From Linnemannia hyalina (taxonomy: Eukaryota > Mortierellomycota > Mortierellomycetes > Mortierellales > Mortierellaceae), in NCBI GenBank assembly GCA_019671135.1, contig JAHRHY010000011.1:868001-932000 (forward strand): a stretch of 64,000 nt of DNA, read 5' to 3'. Below are positions 13,420 through 25,027 of the stretch, in pieces (position 1 is the stretch's first letter; the number at the start of each line of letters is the position of its first letter). The notes under the pieces are model-generated. The model was not told the origin of the DNA, did no database searches, and saw only the letters and a list, made by a program, of their open reading frames with translations. A program made the position numbers and the translations under genes.

Positions 13420-13913
13420 TTACAGTCTGGTTATGAGCGAAAGGAAAAAGGGAGAATGAGGGTAAGGAAAGGAAACTGACCCCAGACGTGGGAGGCGGAA
13501 GAGCGCGACTGGGTATTCGGAGGGTGAAGGAGAAGATGCAAGCAGGGCAAGAGGGAGAGAGAAGGGGAATCAGCGTCAGAAAAGAAGGGGAAAGATAAAA
13601 GAAACCAAGTAAAAAAAAAGGGCGGATAGGGAAGTAGGGAAGGGGAGGGAGAGGGAAGGATGATGAGCAGAAACAGAAGAAGAACGCGATTAAGCAACGA
13701 GAGGTGTGAGATGGGAAACGGTGGACCCAGGGGGGAGATTTTCAGCTCGCAAATGCAACACTCCCCTACAGATCCCGTGACGTTGGGTTGTCTGCGTGAC
13801 TGGCAACTCCAGAAGCAAGCAAGCGCCGGAAGACTGATCAACACAAAAATACACCTCAGGACAATCCTTCACTCACCAGACACCGCCAAACGCTCATCCT
13901 AACAACATCAACC
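13420..13913. promoter_or_regulatory. divergent promoter region CHC1 / MRPS8
   Basis: 494 bp between start codons. From about 13440 to 13720 the plus strand is GA-rich, so the CHC1 leader is CT-rich on its sense strand. The MRPS8 side carries a short CAACATCAACC leader just before its ATG. No gene is seen. Confidence 0.45.
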
Positions 13914-14375
13914 ATGCCTCGCCATTACGATCTCTGTGCTCGCGTCCAGAACGGATTTGCTGCCCGTCTCCGCAGGATCGCCGTCCCCGACACCAAAATG
14001 AACCTCGCCATCTCCAACGTCCTCTACAAGGAGGGCTTTATCGCCGGTGTCAGCAGGGGTGACCATGTCCAGCCCGATAGTGAATATGTCGTCACCACCC
14101 CCGACAACATTGCCACCCGCCGTCTCTGGCTGGAATTGAAGTATAACAACGACGAGCCCGTCCTCAAGAAGATGTCTGCCGTCAGCAAGCCTTCGAAAAA
14201 AATTGTCATGAAGGTCGAGGAGCTCCAGAACTTGGCTGCAGGAAACCGTGCACAGTTTATCAAGGGACTCCAGCCCGGAGAGATTGCCATCCTTACAACC
14301 AACTATGGCGTTCTTGAGCTCAGAGATGCCCTTGAGAAGGGTGCTGGTGGAGAGTTGCTTTGCCGGGCAATTTAA
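13914..14375 (+). CDS. MRPS8: mitochondrial small ribosomal subunit protein uS8m
   Basis: A nucleus-encoded protein of the mitochondrial 37S/28S small subunit that binds the central domain of the small rRNA. A single exon of 153 residues, unusual beside intron-rich neighbours. Recognisable are the N-terminal helix MPRHYDLCARVQNGF, the strand-turn MNLAISNVLYKEGFI and the bacterial-type C-terminal motif PGEIAILTTNYGVLELRDA. This looks like bacterial/organellar S8, not the cytosolic eS/uS8 form. The ATG is preceded by CAACC, a good context. I cannot see a cleavable targeting peptide, which is common for this protein. Confidence 0.93.
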   Translation: MPRHYDLCARVQNGFAARLRRIAVPDTKMNLAISNVLYKEGFIAGVSRGDHVQPDSEYVVTTPDNIATRRLWLELKYNNDEPVLKKMSAVSKPSKKIVMKVEELQNLAAGNRAQFIKGLQPGEIAILTTNYGVLELRDALEKGAGGELLCRAI

Positions 14376-14756
14376 AGAACAGGACAAGCTGGATCGAATA
14401 ACCGACATCCCAACCAGTTCCAGGATCACGGCGCGGCGCCATGTCAACCACTTTCCTTCACCATATCTATTCCGACGTTTGTTCCTTTTGACCCGAAGAT
14501 CGTTGGACGCCAGAACGAGACCCTTAGCATTTTCACCTCATAGAGAAAAAACATCAATAATTGTACCATATCATCCTTTTCTTTCTTTCTCTTTTCTCTC
14601 GGTCATCTGGGATGCGGATCAAAATGAAGGGTTACAAATGCTATTGGGGTCATGTCGAGATATCGGCATTTTGCTTTATGATTCTGATTCTATGGATAGT
14701 GTGAATGTGTTATGAAGGTCATGTTCTGGATATAAAGGAGTGTATGAGATGAGTGC
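14376..14756. other. convergent 3' region MRPS8 / PRA1
   Basis: 381 bp of AT-rich 3'-flanking DNA between the convergent stop codons. No canonical AATAAA stands out and no coding signal is seen. Confidence 0.5.
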
Positions 14757-15612
14757 TTAAACAGCATCGGAGAAGCGGTTTTCGGTAGTTTCCTCCATGA
14801 CGGCGGCATGACCGAGGATGCCGACAGTGCTGGCACCTATTTTGTTTATGAATTGAGAATCGGGAACATGTTAGTTGAAAGGAGCTAAGCTAAAGTGAAG
14901 CGTGAAGGAGTCAAGTCATTAGAAGTTGACATCGTACCAATGATGTAGAAAATAGTGCCTATCGTGGAGCTGAAAAAGAAGAGAGGAACGGATACGCAGA
15001 CAAGACCGGTTTGCAGCTGGCGAGCGTTGTAGGTGTTTTGCCCAATGACAACTCCTTCTGCGGGAACACAAGAAATGAGGTGGGTTCCCCCGACCGCAAA
15101 GGCAACGCTGAACATGAGCATGCCGTTCGAGACACTGAGAAGGAGAAAAATAATAGTAGGTCAATGCTCATTGAAGTTGTAGCGCGCGTATTCATGGACG
15201 AGATAGGTGGGTTTTCACTTACACGCTGTAGGCAGTGATACCGAGGAACATGAGCGTGTAGTTGCCCTGGAAGTAGGGCAGGTTGCGGGTCAAGCGGGAT
15301 GTGATTTCTAATCGCGGCCACAATGATATGGGATGGTTAGCTACACTTGTTCGTTTGTTCAGAATGATACGAGGAAAAGTGATATAAAGAAGTAACAAAG
15401 AAAACTCTCGTACGGGCAACTCCTGTGGGCTTGGACATGCGAGAGGTATCAAAGAACTCTGCGATGGGTCTGAGGGAGGAGAGGCGCTCCTTGCGGAACT
15501 TTTCAATCAGACCCAGGCCAAGGGAGGCAGGGGACTGGTTGGTGGTTGGCTGGGGGGTTGAGTCTGCAAAGGGGTTGGTTGGCAGGGAGTAATTGAGTTT
15601 TGGGTTTGACAT
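14757..15612 (-). CDS. PRA1/Yip3 family prenylated Rab acceptor
   Basis: A small ER/Golgi membrane protein that binds prenylated Rab GTPases and helps place them on membranes. Exons 15612-15414, 15307-15223, 15134-14938 and 14836-14757 join in phase to 186 residues, a normal family length. The cytosolic N-terminus contains the family segment RLSSLRPIAEFFDTSRMSKP, then NLPYFQGNYTLMFLGITAYS. Two hydrophobic hairpins follow (GMLMFSVAFAVGGTHLI and VCVSVPLFFFSSTIGTIFYI). The C-terminus ends after STVGILGHAAVMEE, matching the conserved 'LGHA' end of the PF03208 family. The gene diverges from SET1. Confidence 0.92.
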
Positions 15613-15895
15613 TGTGAAGTGAAGGGTGAATGAAAAGAAGTAGGATGGGGGGAAGAGGCGGGTAAGTGAGGAAGAGGAAGAGGGGGAGAGAAGAGAGAAG
15701 AGGAGGAAGAGGAAGAGAGGAGAGAGAAGGGAGAAGAGGAGGAAGAGTGAGGAAAATAGAAAATAGAAGAAGGTGCCTCTTGTGTTTTTTTCCCTGTTTG
15801 GGATTGTTGTTCCTTGGCCTTGGCAGTAGACGCACACCACATCGATACACGATGCAGTGAGGACCAACAGCGGGAGAGACGGAGGAGTGTTCTGA

Positions 15896-15920
15896 GTGTG
15901 TGTGTGTGTGTGTGTGTGTG
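15896..15920. repeat. (GT)n microsatellite
   Basis: About 12 uninterrupted GT units in the intergenic region between PRA1 and SET1. Confidence 0.9.
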
Positions 15921-16165
15921 CGCTGCCTCGCTCACTTGTTCCCTTCCCCCTGTGTGTCCTTGTGTCCTTGTGTCTCTAGTCCCCTTTGTTATTATTATTA
16001 TTATTTTTTTTATTTTTCCCGCCAACTCTCCACTCTCCTTTGCCCTTTGCCCTTTGCTGCTGCTGCTGCTTTCTGTCTCTTTGTGTTGTTGTTCTTGTTG
16101 TTCTCTCACCCTGTCCGCTTGACCCCTGCTCCCTTCTTTTTGGTTGGTTCCGGGCAGCTCCTTTT

Positions 16166-16312
16166 CTTTGTCCTTTTGTCCTTGTCCTTGTCTTTGTCTT
16201 TGTCAGACTGATTCCCTGTTATCCCTCTCCCTCTCGCTCTGTCCCACTTTTTGCTCTCTTCTTTTTCTTCTTCCTCCTTTCCTCTTCCTTTCCTCTTCCT
16301 TTCCTCTTCCTT
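16166..16312. repeat. C/T-rich degenerate tandem repeats
   Basis: A run of CTTTGTC/CTTGTC hexamer-like units near 16166-16206 is followed by three copies of an 11-mer TTTCCTCTTCC at about 16278-16311. Both lie in the presumed SET1 leader. Confidence 0.7.
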
Positions 16313-16965
16313 CCTTCTTTTATTCCTCTCACTGTCCTCCCCTCCCCTTCCTCCCCTCCCCTCCCTTGCTCTCGCATCTGTAAATAATAATAACAATCAA
16401 CAACACACTCACTCTCACACTCCCTCATATTATTCTCTTGTCATCGCTTTGCACTTCTCGTCATCGTTGACGCTCTCTACATCACACCTCACTCCCCTTC
16501 ACTCCAATCTTGATCAAGGTAACAACACCAAACACAACTCGCTTTCATCTAATATCAACCTGCACAATCTAATCAACCCCCCTCCCCTGATGCTACTTTC
16601 TGACAATAATAACGCGTGTCTGTCATTCAATATGTCTGCTTGTTCACCATCAACAGCACTCCAACACCCCCCCTCCACTCATCAATCTGGACTTGTTTCC
16701 ACCATCGACCCTCCTGCTTCTCGAAATCACCTTCTCTCTTAAAAAAAAGTGCGCACGCGTCCACTCATAGAAACGATCGCCGAGCCGATTCACTAACCTA
16801 TCGCCCTTCTTTCGCTCTCTCGCTCTCTCTCACTCTCTCGGTGTATACCATACCTACTTTATAACGATGACTTAGTGCCCGCGACAAAGACAAAGAATAT
16901 ACTCACTCCTCCGCCACCCCTCTCCTACCATTGCCAAGCATCATCTTTGAACTTATGAATCCACC

Positions 16966-19900
16966 ATGAGCCTGCTTGATTCGACTTCTTCTCTTCCGTC
17001 GAACAGTAGCAATAACAACACCAGCACGAACCAGACCAACACCGACAACCCACATAACGATACCAACACCCTTTCAACCTCGCTCTCTGACCCGACCCCA
17101 CCAGTGAGCAAGGATGCCGACCTCTCGACAACTCTGAGCCTGCGTCTATCCGACTCCGAGCCAGCAGCCACAACGACTACAACAGCCCCACTAGGATCTG
17201 GACTGGAGACTTCCCATCTTGCCAGCAGTAACAGTTCGACCAGCAACAGCAGTGCCATTAATATGACTGGTTTGCTGATCTCCAACCAGTCAAACTCGTC
17301 CACCACAGCAACCAGCGATGTACGTCCCCTCCAGGGCATCGCAGAGTCATCCTCCAGCGTCCGCAACTTCAAGGTCCTTTACGACCCCTTCCTGGATGCC
17401 AGTAAAACAAAGAACACTGGGATAATGTGCCGCTATCAGGATGATTTGACAGAGGAGGTAAGATGTCCATCCAGTTTTATTGTGATTATTGTGATTTTGC
17501 ATTTGTTTCCAATGCTGATTACGTTAATATCGACGATCCTTTCACTGCAGACCCTTGCAGGAGCAACCAACATAATAAATACGGTGGACCTTTTTTTTTT
17601 TTTTTTTTTTTTTGGCGTTTTGTGGCGCCTTCTAGGACAGGAGCGACCCTGTAGATCCAAGGCAAATGGCTGCCAACTACAGCTACCTCATCTCCAAAAC
17701 CAGGAGAGCATTCAAAGGCACACTCACTCCCGTCCGTCTTGAGGTAATCCAATTAACCTTGGAACGCCATGTGTACTTGCAAATAATAAGAGCTACAGTT
17801 GCCCGATCAACGCTCACACAAGATTCTCTTATCTCAAATGTCAACGCAGCGCGATAGCAACTCAATCGTTCATCATGGAGTTTTAATCTCCCACTTGGCC
17901 TTTTCCACAACAGCTCTGGACCTGGAGATCTTGTTTGCAGGATGCGGCAACATTTTGGACATCATCATTGAGCGACATCCTGCAACAGGGACAGGACTGG
18001 GATTCGGACGTGTAGTGTTTGCAGAACCAGACGCAGAGGCTGCTGTCAAGAAGGCCGTCGAAACCTTACATGGCAAACAAATGGAGCGCGGACCTTTGAA
18101 GGTGATCTCGGATGGCGGCGGCACAAAGTTCAGGAAGGCAAAGGCCAACGTCGCTGCCAGGATTGAGGCCGCCAAAGCGAAAGCAGTCCTTGCCGAATCC
18201 AACCACGACCAAGACAACTACACCAACGACGATGACATGGAAATTGACGACGCATCGACCCCTCCACCCAGTGGAATTCTCTCTCCAACGGCGACGTTGC
18301 CGTATGCAGGTTCTACAGGATCACAACCCGTCTTCGCCTCTACGGCTCCTGGAGCGCATGCAAGCCAAACAGCTGCATCATCACCTTCTATACCCTCATC
18401 CTCATCAGCATCCAAACCTAATCAGTCGTCCAGCAGTGGAACCCCAGCATCGTCCACTCGGCGGATACCCCACCCACTTCCACCCACACCTCGCACTCGC
18501 ATTCCATTGCCGCCCATCCCTCCACCAGAACTGCATCAAGTGAGAGGCAACAAGCCCCTCCATAAGGAAGATGGAGAGGTTGAGGATGCTGCTGGAAGAG
18601 CAAAACCGTCTGGAACAACTGCCACCCCAGCTGCTACCACAACCACAACAAGGACGGCGCCACCTGCATCTCGACGGGAATGGGAAATAGGAGCTGATCC
18701 TCATGGTCCGCCCAACGATGGTTACAGGACTCTACCAAAAGCACGCGACATCGATTCTTATCGACCTGGCATGGCGCCTCCCATGCTCCTTTCTGCAGTA
18801 TCTCTGAGCCGATCGGATTGGATGGGCCCTGGAAGTCTGGCATCTGGAGCCCTTCCCAGAGACGAGTTCTACGATCGATACTTTGACGACATGCCTTTTC
18901 CACTCGACCGGTACGATCGGTATCCTGGCAGGAGGCGTTCGAGTCGTAGTCGGAGCAGGAGCTGGTCAAGAAGCAGAAGTAGAGACCGGAGTCCAAGTCC
19001 CCCTATGTGGGGAATGGACCCTGGTCATCATTCCAGGCGAGGTCGGATGCACAATGAGAAGCGCGGATCGGCCTTTGAAGACGACAACTCTGGATGGCAG
19101 CGTGACCTGGCCTGTCTCATCATTAACAGAGACTGCCTTCCTTTCCACAGAATCTCGATCGAGGACATGAAGCGGGAGTTTGACAAGTTTGGCCCTGAAC
19201 GGGTAAGTTACTATGTACATTCTGCTTAGAACGTATGAATATCCATACACAATATTACGATTTGATTCATCTAACTAAAAGAATCCCTTTTCAATCTTTA
19301 GGTTGTGCGACATGGAGAGAACTGGTACATCCGTTTCGTTTCGTTGGCGCAAGCAAGGAGATGTCATGTTGTCCTGGACCAGAAGCCTTTGCTGGGCCAA
19401 AAGATTACCATTCTGCTTCACGAGCCAGGCGACGATAAGCTACCCTCGGAGCTCCTTCCAAGGAGGGACAGCATGAAGGAGCAGGGTCATCGCCGCTCGT
19501 CGGATATGGGAAGAAAGTCGAGCGTGTCTTCAAGCGGCAACTCTCGTGCAAAGGCGCCTTCCAAGGAGGACTCCCTTGTTCGCTGGGCTTCGGATATGAT
19601 CACTCGGGAACTGTTCCAAGTGTTCCTGAAGGATCTCGGCAATCGAGTTATCGGACCAACGATCTATGACTTTCTGGATCCTGTAACCCGCAAAGCGAGG
19701 GAGGCTGAGCGAGCATTGACCCGTGCTCAGGATCTGATTCAGGACAAGGAAGCAAAAGAATTGCCGTCAGAGGAAACGTCATTTGGCACCCATGGCACTT
19801 CCGCAGAGTTTGGAATGGATGTCGCTGTCAATGGCGAGGCGACAGCAACAGTAGCAGTGTCAGGATCAGCAGATAAACCATCTGGGTCGTCTAAGGCTGG

Positions 19901-22220
19901 GTCGTCAGGACCCACCAAGCCTAAATCGGATTCAGTTCGTCCACCTGTCAAGGCATTGGACCGAGACTCGCAACAACTTCCTCGCTCTGACGCCATCCCA
20001 AAGCTGCCTAGTTTCAAGAAGAGGACCCAAACCGACTCACCAGTGGCCCGCAAACCACGATCTGACAAGGATAAAAAACGGCCCAGCAAGCTCAAGCAGA
20101 AGCGACGCACTGGATCCAGGAATCACTCCTACTCCCGATCACGGTCTCGTTCTCGATCGCGATCTCGCTCTGGAACTCGCAATCGTCATCGCTCACGGTC
20201 AGTTTCAGGATCTCCATCAAGACAGCGCCATGCTTTCAAGTCCCAGGGTCGGATTCCCCGTTCAATGTCCCGTTCGCGGTCTAGGAGTTACTCTCCCACA
20301 GGAAGTCCTTCTCGGGGCCGCACCGCTTTTCGGTACAGGGAATCAGAGTCTGATGCAGACCGGATCAAGGCCGGTGCGTGGAAGCCAAGAGGCGCCCGCA
20401 GCTCCTCTAGCCAGGACGATGATCGTGGACCCAACCAGCGTCGACATCCAAAGAAGCAGGACCGACATGCACGACCAGACCACAAAAAGACGTCTCACAA
20501 CGGCAACAAGAAGCGCTCTCCTCGACTTCGGGATTATCTCAGCAGCAGTGATGATGGTCAGGTTGCGGACGACTTTTTGACAGAGTTTCACCAGCGCCAG
20601 CCTCAGGGTGAGAGCAGCGATGAGGGTGATGAGGATGAGGACAATGAGTTCGTTGTGGACGATGAGGCGGAAGTGGAGAGAATGGAGGATGATGATGACG
20701 GTGAGGTGACCGAAAACGATGAGATGGCAGTCGCTGCTGGAAGGGAGAGTGGTGCTGACCAGGACGATGACGAGACCGGACCCTCTAGATCCTTGCTTAA
20801 ACGCAAGCGTGCTCATGAGCGTGCATTGGTCAAGGAGGCAGAGCTCAAGAAGTCCAACGATATCCTAGCGATCCCTGAGGCGGATTCGGGCTCAGACTAT
20901 GGGGAAAATGGAAACAAGTCGCGCAAGAAGAAGGTCAAGAAGCTTTCTACGGCTGTGTCCAAGAAGCCGTCGATTGAGAAAGTCAGCAAGACCCCACGTC
21001 TGGAAGAAATCCGTTCGGATGCAGAGTTCCAGGATGTTGCCGTTGAGGGTGCAAATCGCTCTTCTACACCGACCAGACGCCATCTCAAGGATCCCACCCC
21101 CGAATACTCGGATTCTTACCTTGTCAGTGGCTCGTCAGACTCAGACTCGGACTCGGACTCGTCCTACTTTGACCTCTACGAGCCTTACGAGTCTGGGAAG
21201 ACAGAAGGTGGCTTGGTGGTATCTCAAAAGGATGCACTACCTTTGGACTTCAACCACGGAGACGAGGAGGATTTCCAGTTCATGCGAGCCGCATTGGAGT
21301 TGGAGCGCAAGAGAGCTGCCGAGGAGGAGTCGAGCCGACGCCACGGAGGTATATCTTACAACGGCACTGGCGATATGGGCGACAGGACGAGTCAACTTCG
21401 GAACTTTGAGGCGGCATTGGCGTTTCAGGAAAGCTCCCGCCTGGATACGGAACCGTCTGCCCATCGAACTGGATCTGCGCGTACCGAAGGCTTTTACAAG
21501 ATTTCGGAGATGGCCAAGGCGATTTACTTGCCCCATCGCAATACGGCACAGGTCAACACGGCGTCCGCCAGGATCTCGTCCCGTATGAACCGAGTCAACA
21601 ACCGACGCATGTTGGTCGGAATGGCGACGGACTCGGATATCATGAAGTTCAACCAGCTCAAGGTTCGTAAGAAGCAGCTCCGGTTCGCAAAGTCACCTAT
21701 TCACGACTGGGGTCTGTTTGCGATGGAGAAGGTGGATGCGAACGACATGGTGATTGAGTACATTGGCGAGGTGATTCGACAGAAGGTGGCAGACCACCGT
21801 GAGAAGCGATATGAGCGCATGGGCATCGGTTCCAGTTATCTCTTCCGTGTGGACGACGACACTGTCATTGACGCCACCAAGATGGGCAACATTGCTCGCT
21901 TTATCAACCATTGTTGCACAGTAAGTCCTCTTTCTTTCCGTCAGCACATTAATGGTATTGCCTACTCTAGCTGTGTGTTCTGATATGAAATCAGTGACTA
22001 ACGCGTCTGTCTTTGTTATCTTTCAATGTTGTTGTTGTTTTTTTAGCCCAACTGCAACGCCAAGATTATTACTGTCGACGGGCAGAAGAAGATTGTCATT
22101 TACGCCAAGCGAGACATCGAGGAGGGCGAAGAGATCACGTACGACTACAAGTTTCCTATCGAAGCCGACAAGATTCCTTGCCTCTGCGGTTCTCGTGGAT
22201 GCCGCGGTACTCTGAACTAA
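16966..22220 (+). CDS. SET1: histone H3 lysine-4 methyltransferase Set1 (COMPASS catalytic subunit)
   Basis: Transfers methyl groups from S-adenosylmethionine to H3K4 within COMPASS. Exons 16966-17457, 17636-17743, 17850-19202, 19302-21920 and 22047-22220 join in phase to 1581 residues. The N-terminus is Ser/Asn/Thr-rich. RRM1 spans about 211-290 ([38 protein letters not shown]), and a second RRM-like module spans about 615-700 ([20 protein letters not shown]). Arg-Ser dipeptide tracts occur near 380 and 928, with acidic stretches near 1090-1130. The n-SET segment ([20 protein letters not shown]) leads into SET at about 1443-1560 ([41 protein letters not shown]) and post-SET CxCxxxxC at the very end ([10 protein letters not shown]). 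All catalytic motifs are intact. The start is the first Met in frame after the pyrimidine-rich leader. Confidence 0.95.
17591..17613 (+). repeat. poly(T) run in SET1 intron 1
   Basis: About 23 T, ending 22 nt before the SET1 exon 2 acceptor. It acts as an extreme polypyrimidine tract. A similar T run precedes the last THOC3 acceptor (about 4322-4343). Confidence 0.8.
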
Positions 22221-22692
22221 TTTGGATTGAGCGTTCGAACACGGAAGCCTCTTTCCCTCACTCATCATCACCCCCGCACCTCATATCCCATCATTTACTA
22301 CCCTCCAAAAAAAAATTCATGAAAACACGAAACGATTTTTTTTCTCCCCTCCCTCGCCCCTCCAGGACGGCAGCAATGAACGAGCCTGTCCTTTGTACCC
22401 TTTGCTCTCCTTTTTTTCTTTAAACGAAAGATATAAACCCCCCCCCCCCTCTCTCTAAAAATGCGTAGGCGCATATTCTTCCTGTTCTTTTTTTTTTCAT
22501 CTTGACCCCCCATGGCATTTTGTTTACATAAAAAACAATTGTATTGACAAAAGAAACTGAAAAAGATTTAGATACGAGAATAATTTTTTTGTCTATGCGA
22601 AAAAGGAAGGAGGGAATGATGATCAAAAAAAGTAGCAAAATAAGGGGACGAGCCAGGAGCACACACGTAAAAAAAAAAAGAAAGTATGATTT
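22221..22692. other. convergent 3' region SET1 / uS2m
   Basis: 472 bp between convergent stops. It contains A/T homopolymers and a C run of about 12 near 22438-22449. No gene is seen. Confidence 0.5.
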
Positions 22693-24558
22693 CTATGCGC
22701 GTGGGCTTCTAGCCTTCATGCGATCCATACGGCCCTCGATCCTTTGTCTGGACTGGACCTTGGAAGCCTCTGCTGCAAGGACGTTGCCCTCCTTGGCAGC
22801 TTCAGCCAAGACCTTGGCGACCAACTCGACACCGCGGACAGAGTCGTCGTTGGCAGGGATAGGGTAAGAAACGATGCGGGGGTCGACATCGGTATCTGTG
22901 ATGGCGATGGTGGGGATGTTGAACCGGGTAGCCTCCTTGATGGCGATCATGTTCTCAAGGGGGTTGAGGACAATGACCAAGTCGGGGCGGAAGGGCTTGG
23001 CGAGGTCTCCGGCACGGGCGTCAGGGAGACGGGGGGTGTGGGGGCCAACAATTTCCTGGGCGTTGGTGATGGTGCCGGGGCACCACTTGGAGGCAACATA
23101 GTAGGCGCTGCAAGACTTTGCAGCGTCGATGGTGACATGATCGACGCCCTCACGGGTACCGATGAAGAGGATGATTCCTCCCTGACGGGCGACGGCCTTG
23201 GTGACGGTGCAGGCGCGACGGAGGTGGGTCAAGGTGTGCTCGAGGTTGATGATACTGATCCCCTCACGGATACCAAAGACAAAGGGCATCGAGGCCACGT
23301 TCCAGAGCGACGTGCTGTGTCCCAAATGCAATCCTGCGGCCAAAAGCTGAGCGATCGTCAAGGAGTTCGAAGAAGGGTTGCTCTTCAATGCCGACTTTGG
23401 CTTTGGTGCCAACTGACCGCCCATTGACATGTATTCTGGCACTTTTGAGTGAAAGTGGGTTTTGCGTAGGATGATAATGGTTAGCATAGACTTTCTTTCT
23501 TTTCATGCCTCTTTCCGTTCCTCTTTCAACTCCACTCTCAATTCTTCATTTAATTCTTCTTTCACTCTTCTTTCTATTCCACTTTCAACTCCTCTTTCAA
23601 TTCCTCTTTCAAGCCCCATCACAAAAAAAAAAAACAAGAAAAGGAGACTTACTGAGAGCCTTAAGACGCTTCTCGAGATCAACAGGTGTGGCGACAAAGG
23701 TAGGCTCAGGATCAACAGATCCTTCTGAAGAAGCAGATGTTGTTTCTGTAGTGGTGGAGGTGGTTTCTGAAGTAGATGTTGGCACAGCGAAATCCGACTC
23801 CATACCAGCCATCATAGCATCCAGCATATCGTCATCTCCAGCTCCTGCTCCTGATCCTTTGCCAGTCGAGTACATTCCAGCCTGACCGGCGCGCATCCAG
23901 GTGCGGCTCATCTGTGATGGAGTGGTGGTGCGGAGAGCGACTATTTTTTTTTCAGGTAGATATTTGGGGCGGGGGGGTACCATATGTGTTAGTATGAGAG
24001 GGTGGGTATGTTCAGAGACATGTGTTGACCGGTCTCCAGAGATGTCCTCTGGTTCCAATTGATCTCGGTAGAGATGTGTCCGTGTCCGATAGCCCTAGTG
24101 TCCAATAGTCCGAGTTTCCAATTGACCACACAAACGTCCGGGATGTAAGTCTACCCCGTTCTACAGAACGAGTAAAAAAGCCTCTCGGAGAGGGAGGGAG
24201 GAGGGGGGGCAACTGGCTTGAAAAGCCTTTCAATAGCACAGTATCCTGAACAGCCCGATATGCTTAAGTGCCCTTCCCTGTCCACTTCGCGGAGAGTAGT
24301 ATGTTTTGGCTCCTGAAATCTCCATGGTCTCGTGTCCAAAACAAAAAAAAAAAGTGACCAAGGCTCGTGCATTTGGTTCCTCCCCCACCACCGTCCTGGT
24401 AGCGTGACCATGTGTGCTTCTCCTGTATGCAAGAAAGAAACGCCCGAATAAAAAATAAAAAAAAAAGGGAGAGGGTAAGAGGGTGCGTTACCTCGTGGGC
24501 TGCTGGCCATGGCCTGCTGGACAACACGGAAGGAGCTGCGAAGAAGTGAAGGAGCCAT
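22693..24558 (-). CDS. MRP4: mitochondrial small ribosomal subunit protein uS2m (Mrp4)
   Basis: A component of the mitochondrial small ribosomal subunit. Exons 24558-24492, 23940-23653 and 23441-22693 join in phase to 367 residues. The N-terminal ~45 residues are Arg/Ser-rich with almost no acidic residues (MAPSLLRSSFRVVQQAMASS), as expected for a mitochondrial presequence. They are followed by a Thr/Ser/Glu-rich linker. The S2 domain starts near residue 140: LTIAQLLAAGLHLGHSTSLW, GIREGISIINLEHTLTHLRR, ILFIGTREG, YYVASKWCPGTITN, RPDLVIVLNPLENMIAIKEA, NIPTIAITDTDVDPR, and YPIPANDDS near the end. Intron 1 is long (551 nt) and intron 2 contains imperfect tandem repeats. Confidence 0.95.
23505..23617. 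repeat. imperfect ~12-nt tandem repeats (TTTCAACTCCTC-like)
   Basis: About nine degenerate units of TTTCAA(T/C)TCCTC lie within the second intron of the uS2m gene, read on the plus strand. They are seen by eye; copy number is approximate. Confidence 0.65.
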
Positions 24559-25027
24559 TGTGTCGATGATGTGTAAATGTGCGTATAGAAAGGTCCTTGT
24601 TGTCCTGAGTGAAAGAGAAAAGTCGTCAAAAGTCCGAGGTCGAGAGAGCGAGAGAGGAGAAGTGTTGTCGGAGGGACGAGCAGAGGGCTGATGGGCGAGG
24701 TGAAATGAAATGTGAATGGGTAGACCCTCCGGGTGGGGAAAAAAAAGGGCAGTGACAAAACAACAGGGACGAAGGGGGAGAGTGTTTAAGAAACGAGGAC
24801 TCGATAAAAAACAAGGTACACGAACAGAGCGACCTGCACTCCAGTTGTTGTATGGCTGGGGGTCCTCCCCCCGATGTTGTTGCACCTTGGACGAAATGTA
24901 AACAATATTATGCGGCTTAGACTCTTTCGATCTATCCCTTTGTATTTGCAAAAAAAAACAATTAACGACCTCTCTATCTGCAACAACATCTATGCTTTCT
25001 ACAGGCACAGGCGACGGAGCATAGCTG
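24559..25027. other. intergenic: uS2m promoter and 3' flank of the DPBB gene
   Basis: 469 bp. The uS2m leader is CT-rich on its sense strand. A 295-codon minus-strand open frame that spans this stretch and uS2m intron 1 shows no protein-like composition and is not called. Confidence 0.5.

Larger units (their letters stand above)
15613..16965. promoter_or_regulatory. divergent promoter/leader region PRA1 / SET1 with long C/T tracts
   Basis: 1.35 kb with no gene. The plus strand is GA-rich from about 15640 to 15760 (CT on the PRA1 sense strand) and CT-rich from about 15940 to 16380 (SET1 sense strand). It also contains a (GT)n microsatellite and short hexamer and 11-mer repeats. Leaders of this kind are common near fungal transcription starts. 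Confidence 0.5.

Noticed and set aside
13431..13844. 137-codon minus-strand open frame rich in Leu/Pro/Ser
   Set aside because: It is the translated CT-rich leader of CHC1 and not a separate gene.
20343..20816. 157-codon minus-strand open frame
   Set aside because: Antisense to SET1. Its Leu/Ile/Val richness is explained by the acidic and RS codons on the other strand.
22744..23427. 227-codon plus-strand open frame
   Set aside because: Antisense to the uS2m exon 3. Gly/Val/Asp periodicity is the usual shadow pattern.
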